DNA of 64,000 nucleotides. Source: CAZGBT01 sp964524025 (lineage in GTDB: Archaea > Aenigmatarchaeota > Aenigmatarchaeia > CG10238-14 > EX4484-224). The translations under genes and the position numbers were made by a program. Below are positions 31,937 to 42,400 of this stretch, in pieces (position 1 is the first letter of the stretch; each line of letters opens with the position of its first letter). The stretch covers positions 18,966-82,965 of the forward strand of contig CAZGBT010000003.1 in the NCBI GenBank assembly GCA_964524025.1, written 5' to 3'. Under the pieces are notes generated by a model. It ran no database searches and had not been told where the DNA came from. It worked only from the letters and a program-made list of their open reading frames with translations.

Positions 31937-32884
31937 ATGAAAAGGTTTATAACCTTAGCAAGCATTGCTTTACTACTCTTTTTAGTTCCATCGATAACAG
32001 TAACTCTAAGCCAATTTAAAGAACAAGCAGATGCTACAGATACAGCCGTCGTCAACGTCAGCATTCAAGGAGTTAATGCTGTCGACATAAATCCAATCAA
32101 CTTCACTTGGGCAAATCTACCAGTTCCCCGTAACTATACCGAAAGTGGACCGAAGGCGTTCCAAGTTGAAAACATAGGTTCTACGAATATTACACACATT
32201 TGGGCATCGACAACAAACCCAACAAGCAACCCATTCGGTACTGGAGTTGCAACTAATTACGATGCTGGTCAATTTGTAGTCCTAATAAATAGTAGCAGTA
32301 GCTCTTACGAATGGGTTCTCTATCCAAATACAGTTTTCTTTAATGAATCTGTACCTACTTATATTGTCAACAAACCATCGGGATGGAACAACGGTGGCTT
32401 ATTTACGAGAATTAGAACAGCTGGCTGGGAAAGCGACGAAGGAGAGGAATATTTCGTTTTCGTCGTAAATGGAACACAAAACTGTACGGATGGAACAGTC
32501 TATATAGGAAAAGATCCACATACAAAAACTAAAACAGGAAGTATAGACTTTTCCGATCCCGCTAATTATGTAAGCTTCGGCCTTACTTCTACTAATGACA
32601 AAAAGTGGGGATATAAAGGCCCAATAGGGGATTATGGCAGCATAAATAACTATATCGACAAGTATTACGTTCTCGTCCCCTATGACTGTAAAAACATCAC
32701 ACTAATAGGATGGTCAAGAAGATATGATACTACTGCTGGAATCGATATAGGTTATTACCTATTCTCAGGAACGCTAGAGCCAGGTGCTGCTCTAGACTAT
32801 CTAATATCTGTAGTAATTCCATACGGAGTTGCTCAGGGTGATGTAAAAACTGGTACTCTAACGATTTACGCTACTACAGCTTAA
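31937..32884 (+). CDS. Secreted surface/filament subunit candidate
   Basis: This 315-aa protein has a signal peptide (FITLASIALLLFLVPSITVTLS) and a mature beta-rich protein with several Asn-x-Ser/Thr sequons and no anchor. The N-terminal mature part (TAVVNVSIQGVN, FQVENIGSTNITHIW) recalls the strand order of TasA/AbpA-type filament subunits, a weak resemblance only. Its codons are richer in C/G-ending forms than its neighbours, fitting high expression. It is the sole plus-strand gene in a 13-kb minus-strand stretch and has a strong TATA box. A major S-layer, thread or fibre subunit is my best guess. Confidence 0.6.
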   Translation: MKRFITLASIALLLFLVPSITVTLSQFKEQADATDTAVVNVSIQGVNAVDINPINFTWANLPVPRNYTESGPKAFQVENIGSTNITHIWASTTNPTSNPFGTGVATNYDAGQFVVLINSSSSSYEWVLYPNTVFFNESVPTYIVNKPSGWNNGGLFTRIRTAGWESDEGEEYFVFVVNGTQNCTDGTVYIGKDPHTKTKTGSIDFSDPANYVSFGLTSTNDKKWGYKGPIGDYGSINNYIDKYYVLVPYDCKNITLIGWSRRYDTTAGIDIGYYLFSGTLEPGAALDYLISVVIPYGVAQGDVKTGTLTIYATTA

Positions 32885-32915
32885 AAATACTTAATCTAGT
32901 AAAATCAGGATTCAC

Positions 32916-34841
32916 CTAAACTTCTATCCATTCAATTTTTTCTTTTTTAATTGCATCTTCTAAAGTTTTTAAAGTCTCTTCTATTTGCTCTATTTCGCTT
33001 CTTAGACTTTTCGTGAGCATAGCAGAATTCTTTATCTCGCTTATCCTATCCATTAGAGTTTCCAAGGTTTGTCTAGTCTCGCTGAACCTTCTTTCCATTT
33101 CTTGAGTTTTATTTTCTAAAGAGGAAAACTTATGCATTAATTCTTTAAATTTGTCCTCTACCTTACTTATTTTTTCTGCCATACTCTTTACCTCTTGAAG
33201 ACCATCTTCAACAACTCCCAGCCTTTCTTTTGTCTTAATTATTCCATCGTTCAAATCTTTTCCTAATCTTTCGAATGAGCTAATTTTATTTTCTAGCTCA
33301 CCCATTCGAGAAGAAAAGGCTTGTATTCTCTCCTTTAAAGTTCTAAGCTCTAAAGTAAGATTTCTTATAATATCCTTGCTCAAAATCTCTTGAATTTCCT
33401 TTCTAATTTCCTCTACTTTTTCATCCAGTTTCCTTTCCATCTCTCGAGTCTTATTTGCCAGCTCTTTTGACTCATCCTCCACCTCTACAAGCCTACTTTC
33501 AACAGCTTTTAACCTCTCTTTTGCCTTCTCGATTTCATCTTTAAGATCTTCTCTTAGCTTTACAAGCAAACTAATTTTATTCTCTACTTGAGTAGAAAAA
33601 CCTTCTATTTTTCTCTTTAAACTTCCAAGTTCTAGGTCTAATTTTCCGATAGCATCCTTATCTACTAACTTTGAAATTTCCTGAATCTTTATTTCAATCT
33701 CTCTTATCTTTTCCTCAATTCTTTCCCTTGCATTCTTTTCTTCGCCTACAGAAAATTTTAACTCATCTAAAATAGAAGACAAATAGTTAAACTTTGAGTA
33801 TAATTTTTCTAAATCTTCTGTTTTGGCAAATTTTTCTTTTAACATAAATATTCCTTCAAACCTTTTAGAAAGGTCAGAAACAGTCTGATTAAGAACCTCA
33901 AACTTCTCTTCCAGATATCTAATTCTTTTTTCTAGGTTTATAGGTTGGCTTTTTCTTACTATTTGTTGCAAATTAAGCAATCTATTGTTCAAATCGAGAA
34001 TTAGAGAATTAAACTTGTTCAATTTGTTTTCTACATCATCCACAGTTGTATTAATAAATTTTCTAACCTTACTCTGAAAACCTAAAAATTCTTCCCTTAA
34101 ATTTTTAAGCCTAGAAAGGTTTTCTAAATTTTCTTCCATTTGTTTAAGCCTTTTCTTAAAAATTTCGTAAGAACTTTCCACCAAATTTTTTAAATTTGAT
34201 AGATCTTTCTCTAGTTCTAAAATTTTCCTTATTCTCTCCTTAAACTTCTCTTCAACTTCTGCTTTAATTTCGTCTTTTAAATCTTCAGCGATTTCCATAC
34301 TTTTTATCTTTAGCTTTTCCTCTACAGTCGAAGCTAGGGAAATAAAATTAGAAGAAAGTTTTTTGAATTCGGATAGTAAGTTACGATAATTTTCAGAAAG
34401 CACTTTTAAAGAAAATTTTAAATTATCAATCCTTTCCTCTATTTCGCTAATTTTCTTTTCTAAATCCTCAAATTTTGATTCTAACTTCTTCAAATTTTGC
34501 TCTGCAGAAACCCTAACTTTCTCTTCTAAATCTTTTCTTAAAATCTCAAAGCCTCTTTCTTGCTCTTTTACTTTAATCCCTAATTCATCCACTTCTCTTA
34601 AGAGTTTTGAAATAATGGAAGAAAATTTTAAAGCAGATTTAAGCTCTTTATATAACTTAAAAAATTCCTCTTCCCTTTTTTTCTGTTCGCTCTCGATCTC
34701 GAACGTTCTCTTTTCTATTAGCTTAAACTTCTCTTTTAGCTCATCTATCTCACTTTTCAATTCTACTATTTTCTTAGCTAAAATTTCCTTTTCTTTCCTA
34801 ACTTCCTTAACCCTTCTTTCCAACTCATCTAATACTTTCAT
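32916..34841 (-). CDS. Long coiled-coil protein (third of three)
   Basis: This 641-aa protein is almost entirely heptad-patterned (e.g. LKELESKFEDL-type repeats) with no globular domain, signal peptide or membrane segment, and is rich in Lys and Glu. It overlaps the preceding coiled-coil gene by 4 nt, so all three are translated as one unit. The product is probably a rod of tens of nanometres acting as a cytoplasmic scaffold or filament. The amino-acid composition alone would make many proteins look similar, so homology to SMC, myosin or others should not be read into it. Confidence 0.75.
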   Translation of the reverse strand: MKVLDELERRVKEVRKEKEILAKKIVELKSEIDELKEKFKLIEKRTFEIESEQKKREEEFFKLYKELKSALKFSSIISKLLREVDELGIKVKEQERGFEILRKDLEEKVRVSAEQNLKKLESKFEDLEKKISEIEERIDNLKFSLKVLSENYRNLLSEFKKLSSNFISLASTVEEKLKIKSMEIAEDLKDEIKAEVEEKFKERIRKILELEKDLSNLKNLVESSYEIFKKRLKQMEENLENLSRLKNLREEFLGFQSKVRKFINTTVDDVENKLNKFNSLILDLNNRLLNLQQIVRKSQPINLEKRIRYLEEKFEVLNQTVSDLSKRFEGIFMLKEKFAKTEDLEKLYSKFNYLSSILDELKFSVGEEKNARERIEEKIREIEIKIQEISKLVDKDAIGKLDLELGSLKRKIEGFSTQVENKISLLVKLREDLKDEIEKAKERLKAVESRLVEVEDESKELANKTREMERKLDEKVEEIRKEIQEILSKDIIRNLTLELRTLKERIQAFSSRMGELENKISSFERLGKDLNDGIIKTKERLGVVEDGLQEVKSMAEKISKVEDKFKELMHKFSSLENKTQEMERRFSETRQTLETLMDRISEIKNSAMLTKSLRSEIEQIEETLKTLEDAIKKEKIEWIEV

Positions 34842-36730
34842 TTTAACAGACCTATGATATCAATTAGCCTTTTTTCCAGTTTATTCTTAAAACTCTCAAA
34901 ATCTTTTTCCAAATTTAATAATTTACTTTCAAGTTTCATCGAAGTTGCCGAGAAATTCTGAACCGTTGTCTCAATTGATCTAATGATATCTTTTATTTCT
35001 TCTATTTCTGCAACTCTTTTTTCTATTGCTTCAATTCGTTTTCTAACTTCCTTCTCCTTATTCGATAAAACCTCTAACCTTTCAACTAGTTTCTTTTCCT
35101 TTATGTCTTTCAAATTTTCTTTTAGTCCTTTTAAATCATCTTTAATAATAACAATTTCGTTTCTAACTTCAGAGATCTTCTCTTTCAATAATTTTTGAGA
35201 TTTGATTACCTCATCTTGAATCTGTTTTACCTTCTTAACTCTATCTTGGAATGTTTCTAAATCTAAGCTTAATCTATCAACTTTTCCTACTTCCTTTTCT
35301 AAAAGTTCAAAGCGGCTGGTTAAATTTTTAGTTATTTCCTTAAGTTTGTTTATTTCGTCCCTACTGAGTTTTATCTTATCGCCTAAATTACTAATTTCAT
35401 CTTTCAATTTTTTTATTTCCTCATTAATAATTGAGGTAAAATTTCCTACTTCATCCAATTTCCTACTTATAACCTCTCTATCTTTCCATATTCTTTCTAC
35501 CTCTTCTTTTAATCTTTCAACCTCACTAACCAAAAATTCAAGATTTTTAATCTTTTTAGCAAAACCTGAAGATTCTTTTTCCAAATTGCTAATTCTTTCG
35601 GATAAATTCGCTACTTTGCTTTGTAATTGATCTAAATCTTCTATGCTTTTATCTTTTAACGACTCGAACGATTCCAATTTATGGTACAATTCTTTTTGTC
35701 TGTTTTCTAGATCTTCTGTCTTTTCGACAAGCTTGTTTATTTTAGTAGAAAAATTTGCTTCAACCTTTTCAACTTCTTCTTTTAGATTTTTTAACTCATA
35801 AGCAATTTTTTCTTCTAATTTCAACTTTGGTATAAGATCTTCGATTTTTTTGTTAATTTTTTCCATTTCTACTTTTTTAGCAAAACTCAAGGATTCTTTA
35901 AGTAAACTATCAATTTTCTCAGACAAATCTGTTAATTTGTCCCGAAATCTATCTACTAAGCTTAGTTCATTTTTAATTTTACTGATTTCTTCCTCTAAAT
36001 TTTTCAGGCTGGCAAACTGTAAAGAAGTTCTTTCTAAATCTTTTTTTATTTTGTTTAACGATTCTAATAACGACTTCAACTTTAGTTCGAGATCTTTAAT
36101 CTTACCTTCAAAAGAAACAGTCATTTCTGGTAAAGAGCTTTCTACTTTCTTTTTAAAAATTTTAAACGACTTAAGTTCCAAAGTTACAGAGCTTAGTTTT
36201 TCCGTTAACGAATTAATTGCGCGCCTTAAATTATCAAGATTTTTTAGTATATCCTCTTTTTCTTTTTTCTTTACAAACTTCTTTTCAAATCTTTCCTTTA
36301 TCTCTTCTAATTCTTTAGCGAGGTTAGTAAAATTGCTCAAATTGTCCTTTAGGGTAGCGATCTCTCTATAAATTTGAGTAATTCTACCTTCCTCTTCCCT
36401 TAAAATTCTTTTAGTTTCTTCCCTTATTCTCTCTATTTTATTTGAAAATTTTGCCTTATCCATTTCTTGTTTCTCTCTTAAGTTAATAAGCTCAAACATG
36501 AATCCTTTAACCTTATTTTCAAAAAGCGAAACACTTCTTTTGAAACCTTCGATTTCTTTAGAAATTAAAGAATAAGTTTTATCAACTCTGAGTTTTAAGT
36601 CTTCATATTTTTTCATTCTATCCTCTAATTCCACAATTCTTTCTTCTGCAGAGTTTAGTCTACTTTTTATTGTAGCTAAACTTTCTTTCAAACTTTTTAG
36701 AACAACCGCTAAATCTTTTAACTCTTTCAT
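34838..36730 (-). CDS. Long coiled-coil protein (second of three)
   Basis: The 630-aa product is continuous coiled coil with short breaks marked by Pro, Gly or Asn. There is no Walker motif, so it is not an SMC/Rad50 ATPase. There is no signal peptide. Its start overlaps the stop of the first coiled-coil gene by 4 nt and its stop overlaps the start of the third. Repeated phrases such as LERISNLEKE and FEDRVKK-type heptads are seen, but no exact repeat unit. It probably forms a scaffold together with its two neighbours. Confidence 0.75.
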   Translation of the reverse strand: MKELKDLAVVLKSLKESLATIKSRLNSAEERIVELEDRMKKYEDLKLRVDKTYSLISKEIEGFKRSVSLFENKVKGFMFELINLREKQEMDKAKFSNKIERIREETKRILREEEGRITQIYREIATLKDNLSNFTNLAKELEEIKERFEKKFVKKKEKEDILKNLDNLRRAINSLTEKLSSVTLELKSFKIFKKKVESSLPEMTVSFEGKIKDLELKLKSLLESLNKIKKDLERTSLQFASLKNLEEEISKIKNELSLVDRFRDKLTDLSEKIDSLLKESLSFAKKVEMEKINKKIEDLIPKLKLEEKIAYELKNLKEEVEKVEANFSTKINKLVEKTEDLENRQKELYHKLESFESLKDKSIEDLDQLQSKVANLSERISNLEKESSGFAKKIKNLEFLVSEVERLKEEVERIWKDREVISRKLDEVGNFTSIINEEIKKLKDEISNLGDKIKLSRDEINKLKEITKNLTSRFELLEKEVGKVDRLSLDLETFQDRVKKVKQIQDEVIKSQKLLKEKISEVRNEIVIIKDDLKGLKENLKDIKEKKLVERLEVLSNKEKEVRKRIEAIEKRVAEIEEIKDIIRSIETTVQNFSATSMKLESKLLNLEKDFESFKNKLEKRLIDIIGLLK

Positions 36731-38007
36731 TTTAAACCTTCAACCAATTCTTTTAAACCTTTAAGCTGCGAATCTATAATTTTCTCTTGTTTTGATAGCT
36801 TTTCCTCTATTGATTGAACTAACCTTTCCAAATTATTAGTTTTTCTTTCTAATTCTACAATGGAATTTTTAAGCTTGGAAACCAAAAAATTCAAACTTCT
36901 GATATAACTAAAGATCTTTTCTTTATCAAAACTTTCTATCCATTTGTTAATTCTTTCCAGACTATCCTTATAACCTTCCTGCTTAAATTTAAGAGAAGAT
37001 AAATCGCTCTTCAAACCTGCAAATTTTTCATTTAACCTTTCAACTTCTTTAGAAAGAATTTCTTGCGAACTTACAAGCTCAGAGATTCCTTTCCCAATTC
37101 TTACTAAATCGCTTTTAATATCCCCTATTACATCGGCATATTCTTTTTTTACACTCTCTAAGCTAGCTTTCAAGTTATCCCTAACCGATTTTATCTCTTT
37201 TTCTAGCTTCTTTATTTCGGTCAATTTTTTCTCAAAATTTTCCAATTCTTTTTCGCAAAACTTCACTTTTTTGACGTCTCTGATTGTATTGTGTAATCTG
37301 TCAGTTATTTCGGAAATGCTTTTCTTAATCTTTCTTATATCGTCTTTAAAGGGTTCTAACCTAGTCTCTACTTCTTTCTTTATATTCTTTGGGAGTTCTC
37401 TTTCTGCTATAGAAAAAAGATCCGAAATTCTATCTAAAGTTTCTTTTCCAACTTTATTTTTTAAATCCAAAATTTCCTTTTTTAAAACTGGAATCTCTGA
37501 AATCATTTTTATAGAAGTTTCTAAGGCAGAGATTCTATTGGAAATCTCTTCTTTTACGAGCTTTTCTAAATTTTTTAGGTTTTTTTCTAATTGTAAAACT
37601 TTCATGGCTTCTTCTTCTGGAGTTAATTCTGGTAATTCGCCAAAAATTCCTCTAGTTTTTTTCCTTTCCTTTAAAGCTTCCCTTATTTCGTTAAGTTGAG
37701 TCTCTAAGGAAGTTATTTTTTCTACGTGCTTGAGCTTTTCGTCTATCTCCTCTATCTTTTTGGAAAAGGTCTGCTTAAGAATTGAAAGCTCTTCTTCCAA
37801 GCTTTTAGTCTTTATCTTTCCGATTCTTCTCTCTACGTTCTTTAAGTTTTCAAAGATAGTCTTCAAGCTGTCTTCTATTCTTTTATTTATTTCATCAAAT
37901 TTCGGCTTTATTTTTTCCAAAACTTTCTTTTCAACCTCCTCTTCCTTGATTTTACTGGATTTAGAAGCTACTTCTTCTATAAGCTGGGCTAAAACTTCTT
38001 CTTCCAT
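36727..38007 (-). CDS. Long coiled-coil protein (first of three)
   Basis: This 426-aa protein begins EEEVLAQLIEEVASKSSKIKEEEVEKK, a possible small helical head, and continues as coiled coil, with a less regular middle around GIFGELPELTPEEEAMK that could be a binding segment. No membrane segment or signal is present. Its ATG overlaps the stop of the 56-aa membrane protein (TAATGG), and it overlaps the second coiled-coil gene by 4 nt. This coupling to a membrane peptide and MinD is the main clue to its role: a membrane-associated, MinD-positioned scaffold. Confidence 0.72.
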   Translation of the reverse strand: MEEEVLAQLIEEVASKSSKIKEEEVEKKVLEKIKPKFDEINKRIEDSLKTIFENLKNVERRIGKIKTKSLEEELSILKQTFSKKIEEIDEKLKHVEKITSLETQLNEIREALKERKKTRGIFGELPELTPEEEAMKVLQLEKNLKNLEKLVKEEISNRISALETSIKMISEIPVLKKEILDLKNKVGKETLDRISDLFSIAERELPKNIKKEVETRLEPFKDDIRKIKKSISEITDRLHNTIRDVKKVKFCEKELENFEKKLTEIKKLEKEIKSVRDNLKASLESVKKEYADVIGDIKSDLVRIGKGISELVSSQEILSKEVERLNEKFAGLKSDLSSLKFKQEGYKDSLERINKWIESFDKEKIFSYIRSLNFLVSKLKNSIVELERKTNNLERLVQSIEEKLSKQEKIIDSQLKGLKELVEGLK

Positions 38008-38177
38008 TATTTATACCTCTCCATTAACCTAAAACCAAGTTTTTTCCATTCTTTTATCCTTTTTCTTAAAATTTTCATTCTATGCTTAACAAAAAAGACT
38101 TCTGTTTCAGTTCTTTTTCTTCTAAAATGGAAAAAAAGGATTAAAAAAACTATCAAAAGTAAAGGAATTAAATACAT
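38007..38177 (-). CDS. 56-aa single-pass membrane protein
   Basis: This short gene encodes one hydrophobic helix, YLIPLLLIVFLILFFHF, at the N-terminus, then a strongly basic cytoplasmic part (RRKRTETE, HRMKILRKRIKEWKKL). The start ATG is at 38177 and the TAA stop shares its last base with the start of the first coiled-coil gene (TAATGG). It lies 23 nt after the MinD stop. It probably anchors or recruits the coiled-coil proteins or MinD at the membrane. It was found by reading the sequence between the neighbouring genes. Confidence 0.7.
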   Translation of the reverse strand: MYLIPLLLIVFLILFFHFRRKRTETEVFFVKHRMKILRKRIKEWKKLGFRLMERYK

Positions 38178-38200
38178 AATTTAATTTTTTTGTTCCAGAA

Positions 38201-38971
38201 TTATATTTTCCTTCTCAACCTAAGCTTTTCCAGCAGTCTTCTCCAAAAGCTTTTCTCAACATATGGTTCTCCTATTAAGTAACTAGCTAGTTTGATTAAT
38301 TCTCTACAGGAATCGCATTTTGAATTATAGGTTATCAAAGGTAATTTTAATGCTAAACTTTTTAACAGATTTTCATCAAACTTTATTTTTGCAATTACAG
38401 GCAAGCCGACTAATTCCTCTATTTCTCTTGCTTTTAATTCGTGTCTACTTCCTCTTACCATATTCAATACAATACCTATTGGTTTAACGCCAATCTCTCT
38501 TACTATTTCTTGGGCCCTTACTATATCCATAACAGCAGGTATGTAAGGTGTTGTTACATAAAGTATTTCGTTAGCAGCTCTAATAGCACTTAAAGCCTCT
38601 CTTCCAAAGCCAGGCGCTGCATCTAACAAGACAATTTCTGTTTTTTCTTCTAGCTGCCTTAAAATTTCTGGAAGTTTTACTAAATCAACCCCTTTAAGAT
38701 CATCAACAGAAAGAGAAGCTGGAATAACTTTTAATCCTGTAAAATGAACAAAGATAGAATCTTCAACTGGATATTCTCCTCTTAAAACTTTATTTAAAGT
38801 AACAGGCGAATAATAGATACCTAAATGAAGGGCTAAATGTGAAGTTGTTACGTTGCAATCTATAATTGTTACATCCCTCTTAAAAACTTCAGCTAATATA
38901 GCTCCTAGATTAGTTACTATAGTTGTTTTGCCAACCCCACCTTTTCCAGATGCAACAGCAATTACCCTCAT
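38201..38971 (-). CDS. MinD-like ATPase (second copy)
   Basis: This 256-aa protein is a MinD/ParA ATPase: ASGKGGVGKTT (7-17), IIDCNVTTSHLALHLGI, VLLDAAPGFGREAL, and a C-terminal basic, amphipathic WRRLLEKLRLRRKI suited to membrane binding as in MinD. A late cysteine pair (KCDSC) may bind metal. It is located between an M50-like protease gene and the coiled-coil operon, all on one strand with gaps of 19-23 nt. It likely drives polar or patterned localisation of the scaffold. Confidence 0.88.
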   Translation of the reverse strand: MRVIAVASGKGGVGKTTIVTNLGAILAEVFKRDVTIIDCNVTTSHLALHLGIYYSPVTLNKVLRGEYPVEDSIFVHFTGLKVIPASLSVDDLKGVDLVKLPEILRQLEEKTEIVLLDAAPGFGREALSAIRAANEILYVTTPYIPAVMDIVRAQEIVREIGVKPIGIVLNMVRGSRHELKAREIEELVGLPVIAKIKFDENLLKSLALKLPLITYNSKCDSCRELIKLASYLIGEPYVEKSFWRRLLEKLRLRRKI

Positions 38972-38990
38972 TTTTCAATAGTAAATTGGC

Positions 38991-39443
38991 TTATACGTTT
39001 TTAAAATGGTTGGTTATTGTGTTTATCAGATTTTCTACAACAAAAATTTCTGTAAAGAAAATTGAAGGAAAAGACAAAACAAAGAATAGATGGGAAAACA
39101 AACCGCCAAAAATTATTTGAAAGTCAGCAGATGAAAGCGAGAAAGATAAACCAAGAATTATTAAACCCAAATTTTTAAGTGCATCCTCTTCTGACAAAAG
39201 GAGTAGTATAGAAGCTAGTATCGTAAAAAGAAAACCTGATAAATAGATCAGGGGATTTAATTTTGTGCAGGCCACTTCTGTATAGGGGAAGTTGCTCGAA
39301 GAATCGTAAATAACTGCTTTTGCTTTACATCCAAATGCGCTAGCTATTAAAGCATGGCCTATTTCGTGTAGGCTTAAAGCTAGGATTATAGCTATTAGGT
39401 TTAGGAAAAAATAATTAACTAAAAATTTTGCAATTAGCTTCAT
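38991..39443 (-). CDS. M50-like integral membrane metalloprotease
   Basis: The 150-aa protein has HEIGH at residues 26-30 inside the first long hydrophobic segment, matching the HExxH zinc site of site-2 proteases, and about four membrane helices. The family's second motif NPDG is not found; NPLIYLSG near the middle may take its place, so activity is uncertain. It is the first gene of the run leading to MinD and the coiled coils. Intramembrane cleavage of one of the surface proteins is a possible role. Confidence 0.65.
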   Translation of the reverse strand: MKLIAKFLVNYFFLNLIAIILALSLHEIGHALIASAFGCKAKAVIYDSSSNFPYTEVACTKLNPLIYLSGFLFTILASILLLLSEEDALKNLGLIILGLSFSLSSADFQIIFGGLFSHLFFVLSFPSIFFTEIFVVENLINTITNHFKNV

Positions 39444-39481
39444 GAATTACTTAAAGGTAATTACTTTTAAAAACGTTACTA

Positions 39482-42400
39482 CTAAACTGTTAATTCTTCT
39501 AATCTTTTCCTAAGCTTCCTCCTAAGCTCCTCGTAAGCTCTAGCAGATATCAAACCTTCTCTATATTCCCTTTCTAATACCCTAAGAACCCTTTCAAGCC
39601 TCTCTCTTTCTTTCCTTACCTCTTCAGGCATTCTAGCAACTCTTATTTTTCTAAGCTCCTCTATCCTTGGTCTTATTTTTTCTTCAAACTCAATAAGTTT
39701 ATGCTTCCACTTTACTGCGAAGAATACTACAAAGATTAAAACAACAGCTATTGAAATGAGCAAAATTATTAGCCAGAGTGGGGGAGCTGGTACAGTAATT
39801 ACTTTTATCTTTGGTGCTATAGAAAGCAAATAGAAACCTCTATCGATCAAATTGGAAATTACTATCAAAGTAGCTGCACATTCGTCGAATTTTTTTCTCT
39901 TCAAATAATCCTTAGCAACCTTTATTTGAGTTTTAATTTCTTCTATAATACTTCTAACAGCAGAAACATCATAGCCAAGTTTCTCTTTATAATCAGTTTG
40001 GTTTATCAATTCTTTTAATCTTTTTTCTAACTTAGCAATTTCATATGCTAGAAGTTCTTCTCTACTTTTGAATAAGTTAAATTTAAAACTTTTTTTAGTT
40101 GTTGTTTCGTTAGAAATGACAAGAAGCGACGCATTATAAAACTTAGAATAGTTTACTTTTGGCGGTGATATTTTTAACCTTATTTCAATAGATTTTCCTG
40201 GTTCTAGCAGCTCTATTTTAGAAGGAATAAAAGTAAACCAATTGGCTGGTGCGCCAAGTATAGCTAGTTCAATTTTATGCAAAACAACAGAACCCGTATT
40301 ATTAAGGTAAAATATTATGTAGCGGGTCCATCCTCCTTCTATGCTAATTTCGCTAGGAAATCTCCAAATTATTAATCTAGCCACAGGCGGTACAGCAGGA
40401 GGTGCGGGAGGCGGTGCCACTGGTACAGGAACTTTTGTAACTACTCTAAAACTTTCCCATTTTAAAATGGGTGGCTTAACGGGATCGTAGGTTAATTTTA
40501 CCTTCAAATAATAAGTACCTAAAGGTTGGTCTGAAAATATGTAAACACTCCTAAGCAAAGTTTTATTCGACAAAGCTGGCATGTAGATTGCTTCAGAAGC
40601 ATAGTACCAAGTATCGTTAGCACCCTCAACCCAATATTCTAAGTCTACATCTTGGGAAACTTCTCCCTGATTTTCGATGTAAATTTCAAAAGGTAGAGTT
40701 TCACCAGGGCTTACTTCCTTTTCTAACAGTTTTATCCTAACGTCATAAGGGCCTCCTGCTGAAACTCTAAACATTGCAACACGTTGGGTAAATTTACCAT
40801 CTTGATAAGCAGTAACGTAAGCGGTATAGGCTCCTGTAGGCGTATCTGAAGGCATGGCGTATTTGTAAATATAGTATCCTGTTGCTACCCTATCCATTTC
40901 ATCGATAGTAGCAAAAAGATATAGATTGCCAGCAGGATCCTTAACGGTTAGATTAAGCTGTTCAGGATCTACTGGCAATCCAGAAATATTATAAACTATT
41001 ATTGAAAACTTCATAACGTTGTTTGGATACCAAACTACTGTAGTTTCTACATCAACGTATAAGCTTTCTAATGAAACTTTTGCAGTCCCACTAACTTTAA
41101 AAACATAAAGATCCTCGCTGTTCGATGAATGGTTGACTATATTATCCCAATAAGAGCTAAAAGCTATTAAAGTATAATTTCCGAGTGGAGCATCGCTTGT
41201 TATCCTAAAACTTGGTAGCGGATTGATATATCCTTCTTCGTTAGTTGTAAAATTAGATTCGTAAGTTAAGTTTTGGAGTGAATCATAAATTTTTATAGTA
41301 ACGCTTACATTTCCTAATGGATTGTCCGTATAGTCAAAAACTCTGTAGAAAAACCTACCATCGCTTCCTGGTGGATATTCTTCTTGATAAGTAGAAAGGA
41401 ATACAACCAACTTTGCATAAACGTAAAACTTAGATTCTGACTGGGTTGTTATTCCAACTTTATCTTTAGAATAAACTATAATTTCATAAATCCCTCTTAA
41501 GCTTGTATCCCCTTTGGTACCTGGATATTGGATGTACCATAAAGAATGTTTATCATCATATTGCTCAACAAGCGTCATATTAAGACTATCGATAGTACCA
41601 TTAGGTCTTGTTACGTTTATTCTTACCCATTCAATTCCGTAGCCAGACCTATCGGTTATGTTAGCATAGATATCGATATGACCCGTTTGCTCAATTTTTC
41701 CCGGAAAGACGGAGACGTTAATCAAAGGTCCTACATAAGGATTTATTACCGTTGTTAAAAGCATAAAATCAGGAGATGCGTCAATATCTAAAGCGTCCAC
41801 TTTAAAGGTTGAATTATAAAACTTAAGCTCGGCCCCTGTAACATTATAATAAACGCCGAAAACATAAGATTCTTGTGGGTTTAAGGTAAAATTCGTAACG
41901 TTTACCCAAGTTTTATTACCTTCTCTTGGTGTTATAGTAAAGTTTATAGGTAGATTTCCAGTATTGTTTACTCTAACTACGCACATTAAACCTTCAGGAA
42001 CAGTAAAATTGGCTTCACAATGAGTTGGATGCATAGTCCAGGTTTTGTTAGTAAGAACTGTTACGTTAAGATATAGCCAATCGTAACCATTATTGGAGGT
42101 TGTTACATTCAATATTCCGCTATAATTTCCTGGCGGATAGCCAGCTGGAATTGTAATGTTTATTTGAATAGATTGGACCTTTCCTCCTTCTAGGCTTGTT
42201 ATATTTGGTATGAACTCGAACTGGAAATCTTCTAGGCCTATTACTGTAAATTTAATTCCTTCTATTGGGTCGTTACCAGTAGAATTTAGAGTAAAATTGC
42301 CTAAGATAGATTCTTTATTCTGTTCAACCTGATTGTAAACATAGTTTTCAGGAATATAGAAAGAGGGGTTGGAAGTTATAGTAACATTTACGCTTCTAGT

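Noticed and set aside
32916..38007. Coiled-coil proteins as SMC/Rad50-type ATPases
   Set aside because: No Walker A, ABC signature or globular head is present at either end.
34983..38032. Several plus-strand open frames of 70-170 codons opposite the coiled-coil genes
   Set aside because: They are serine/phenylalanine/leucine-rich reverse readings of Lys/Glu-rich heptads, with no start signals.
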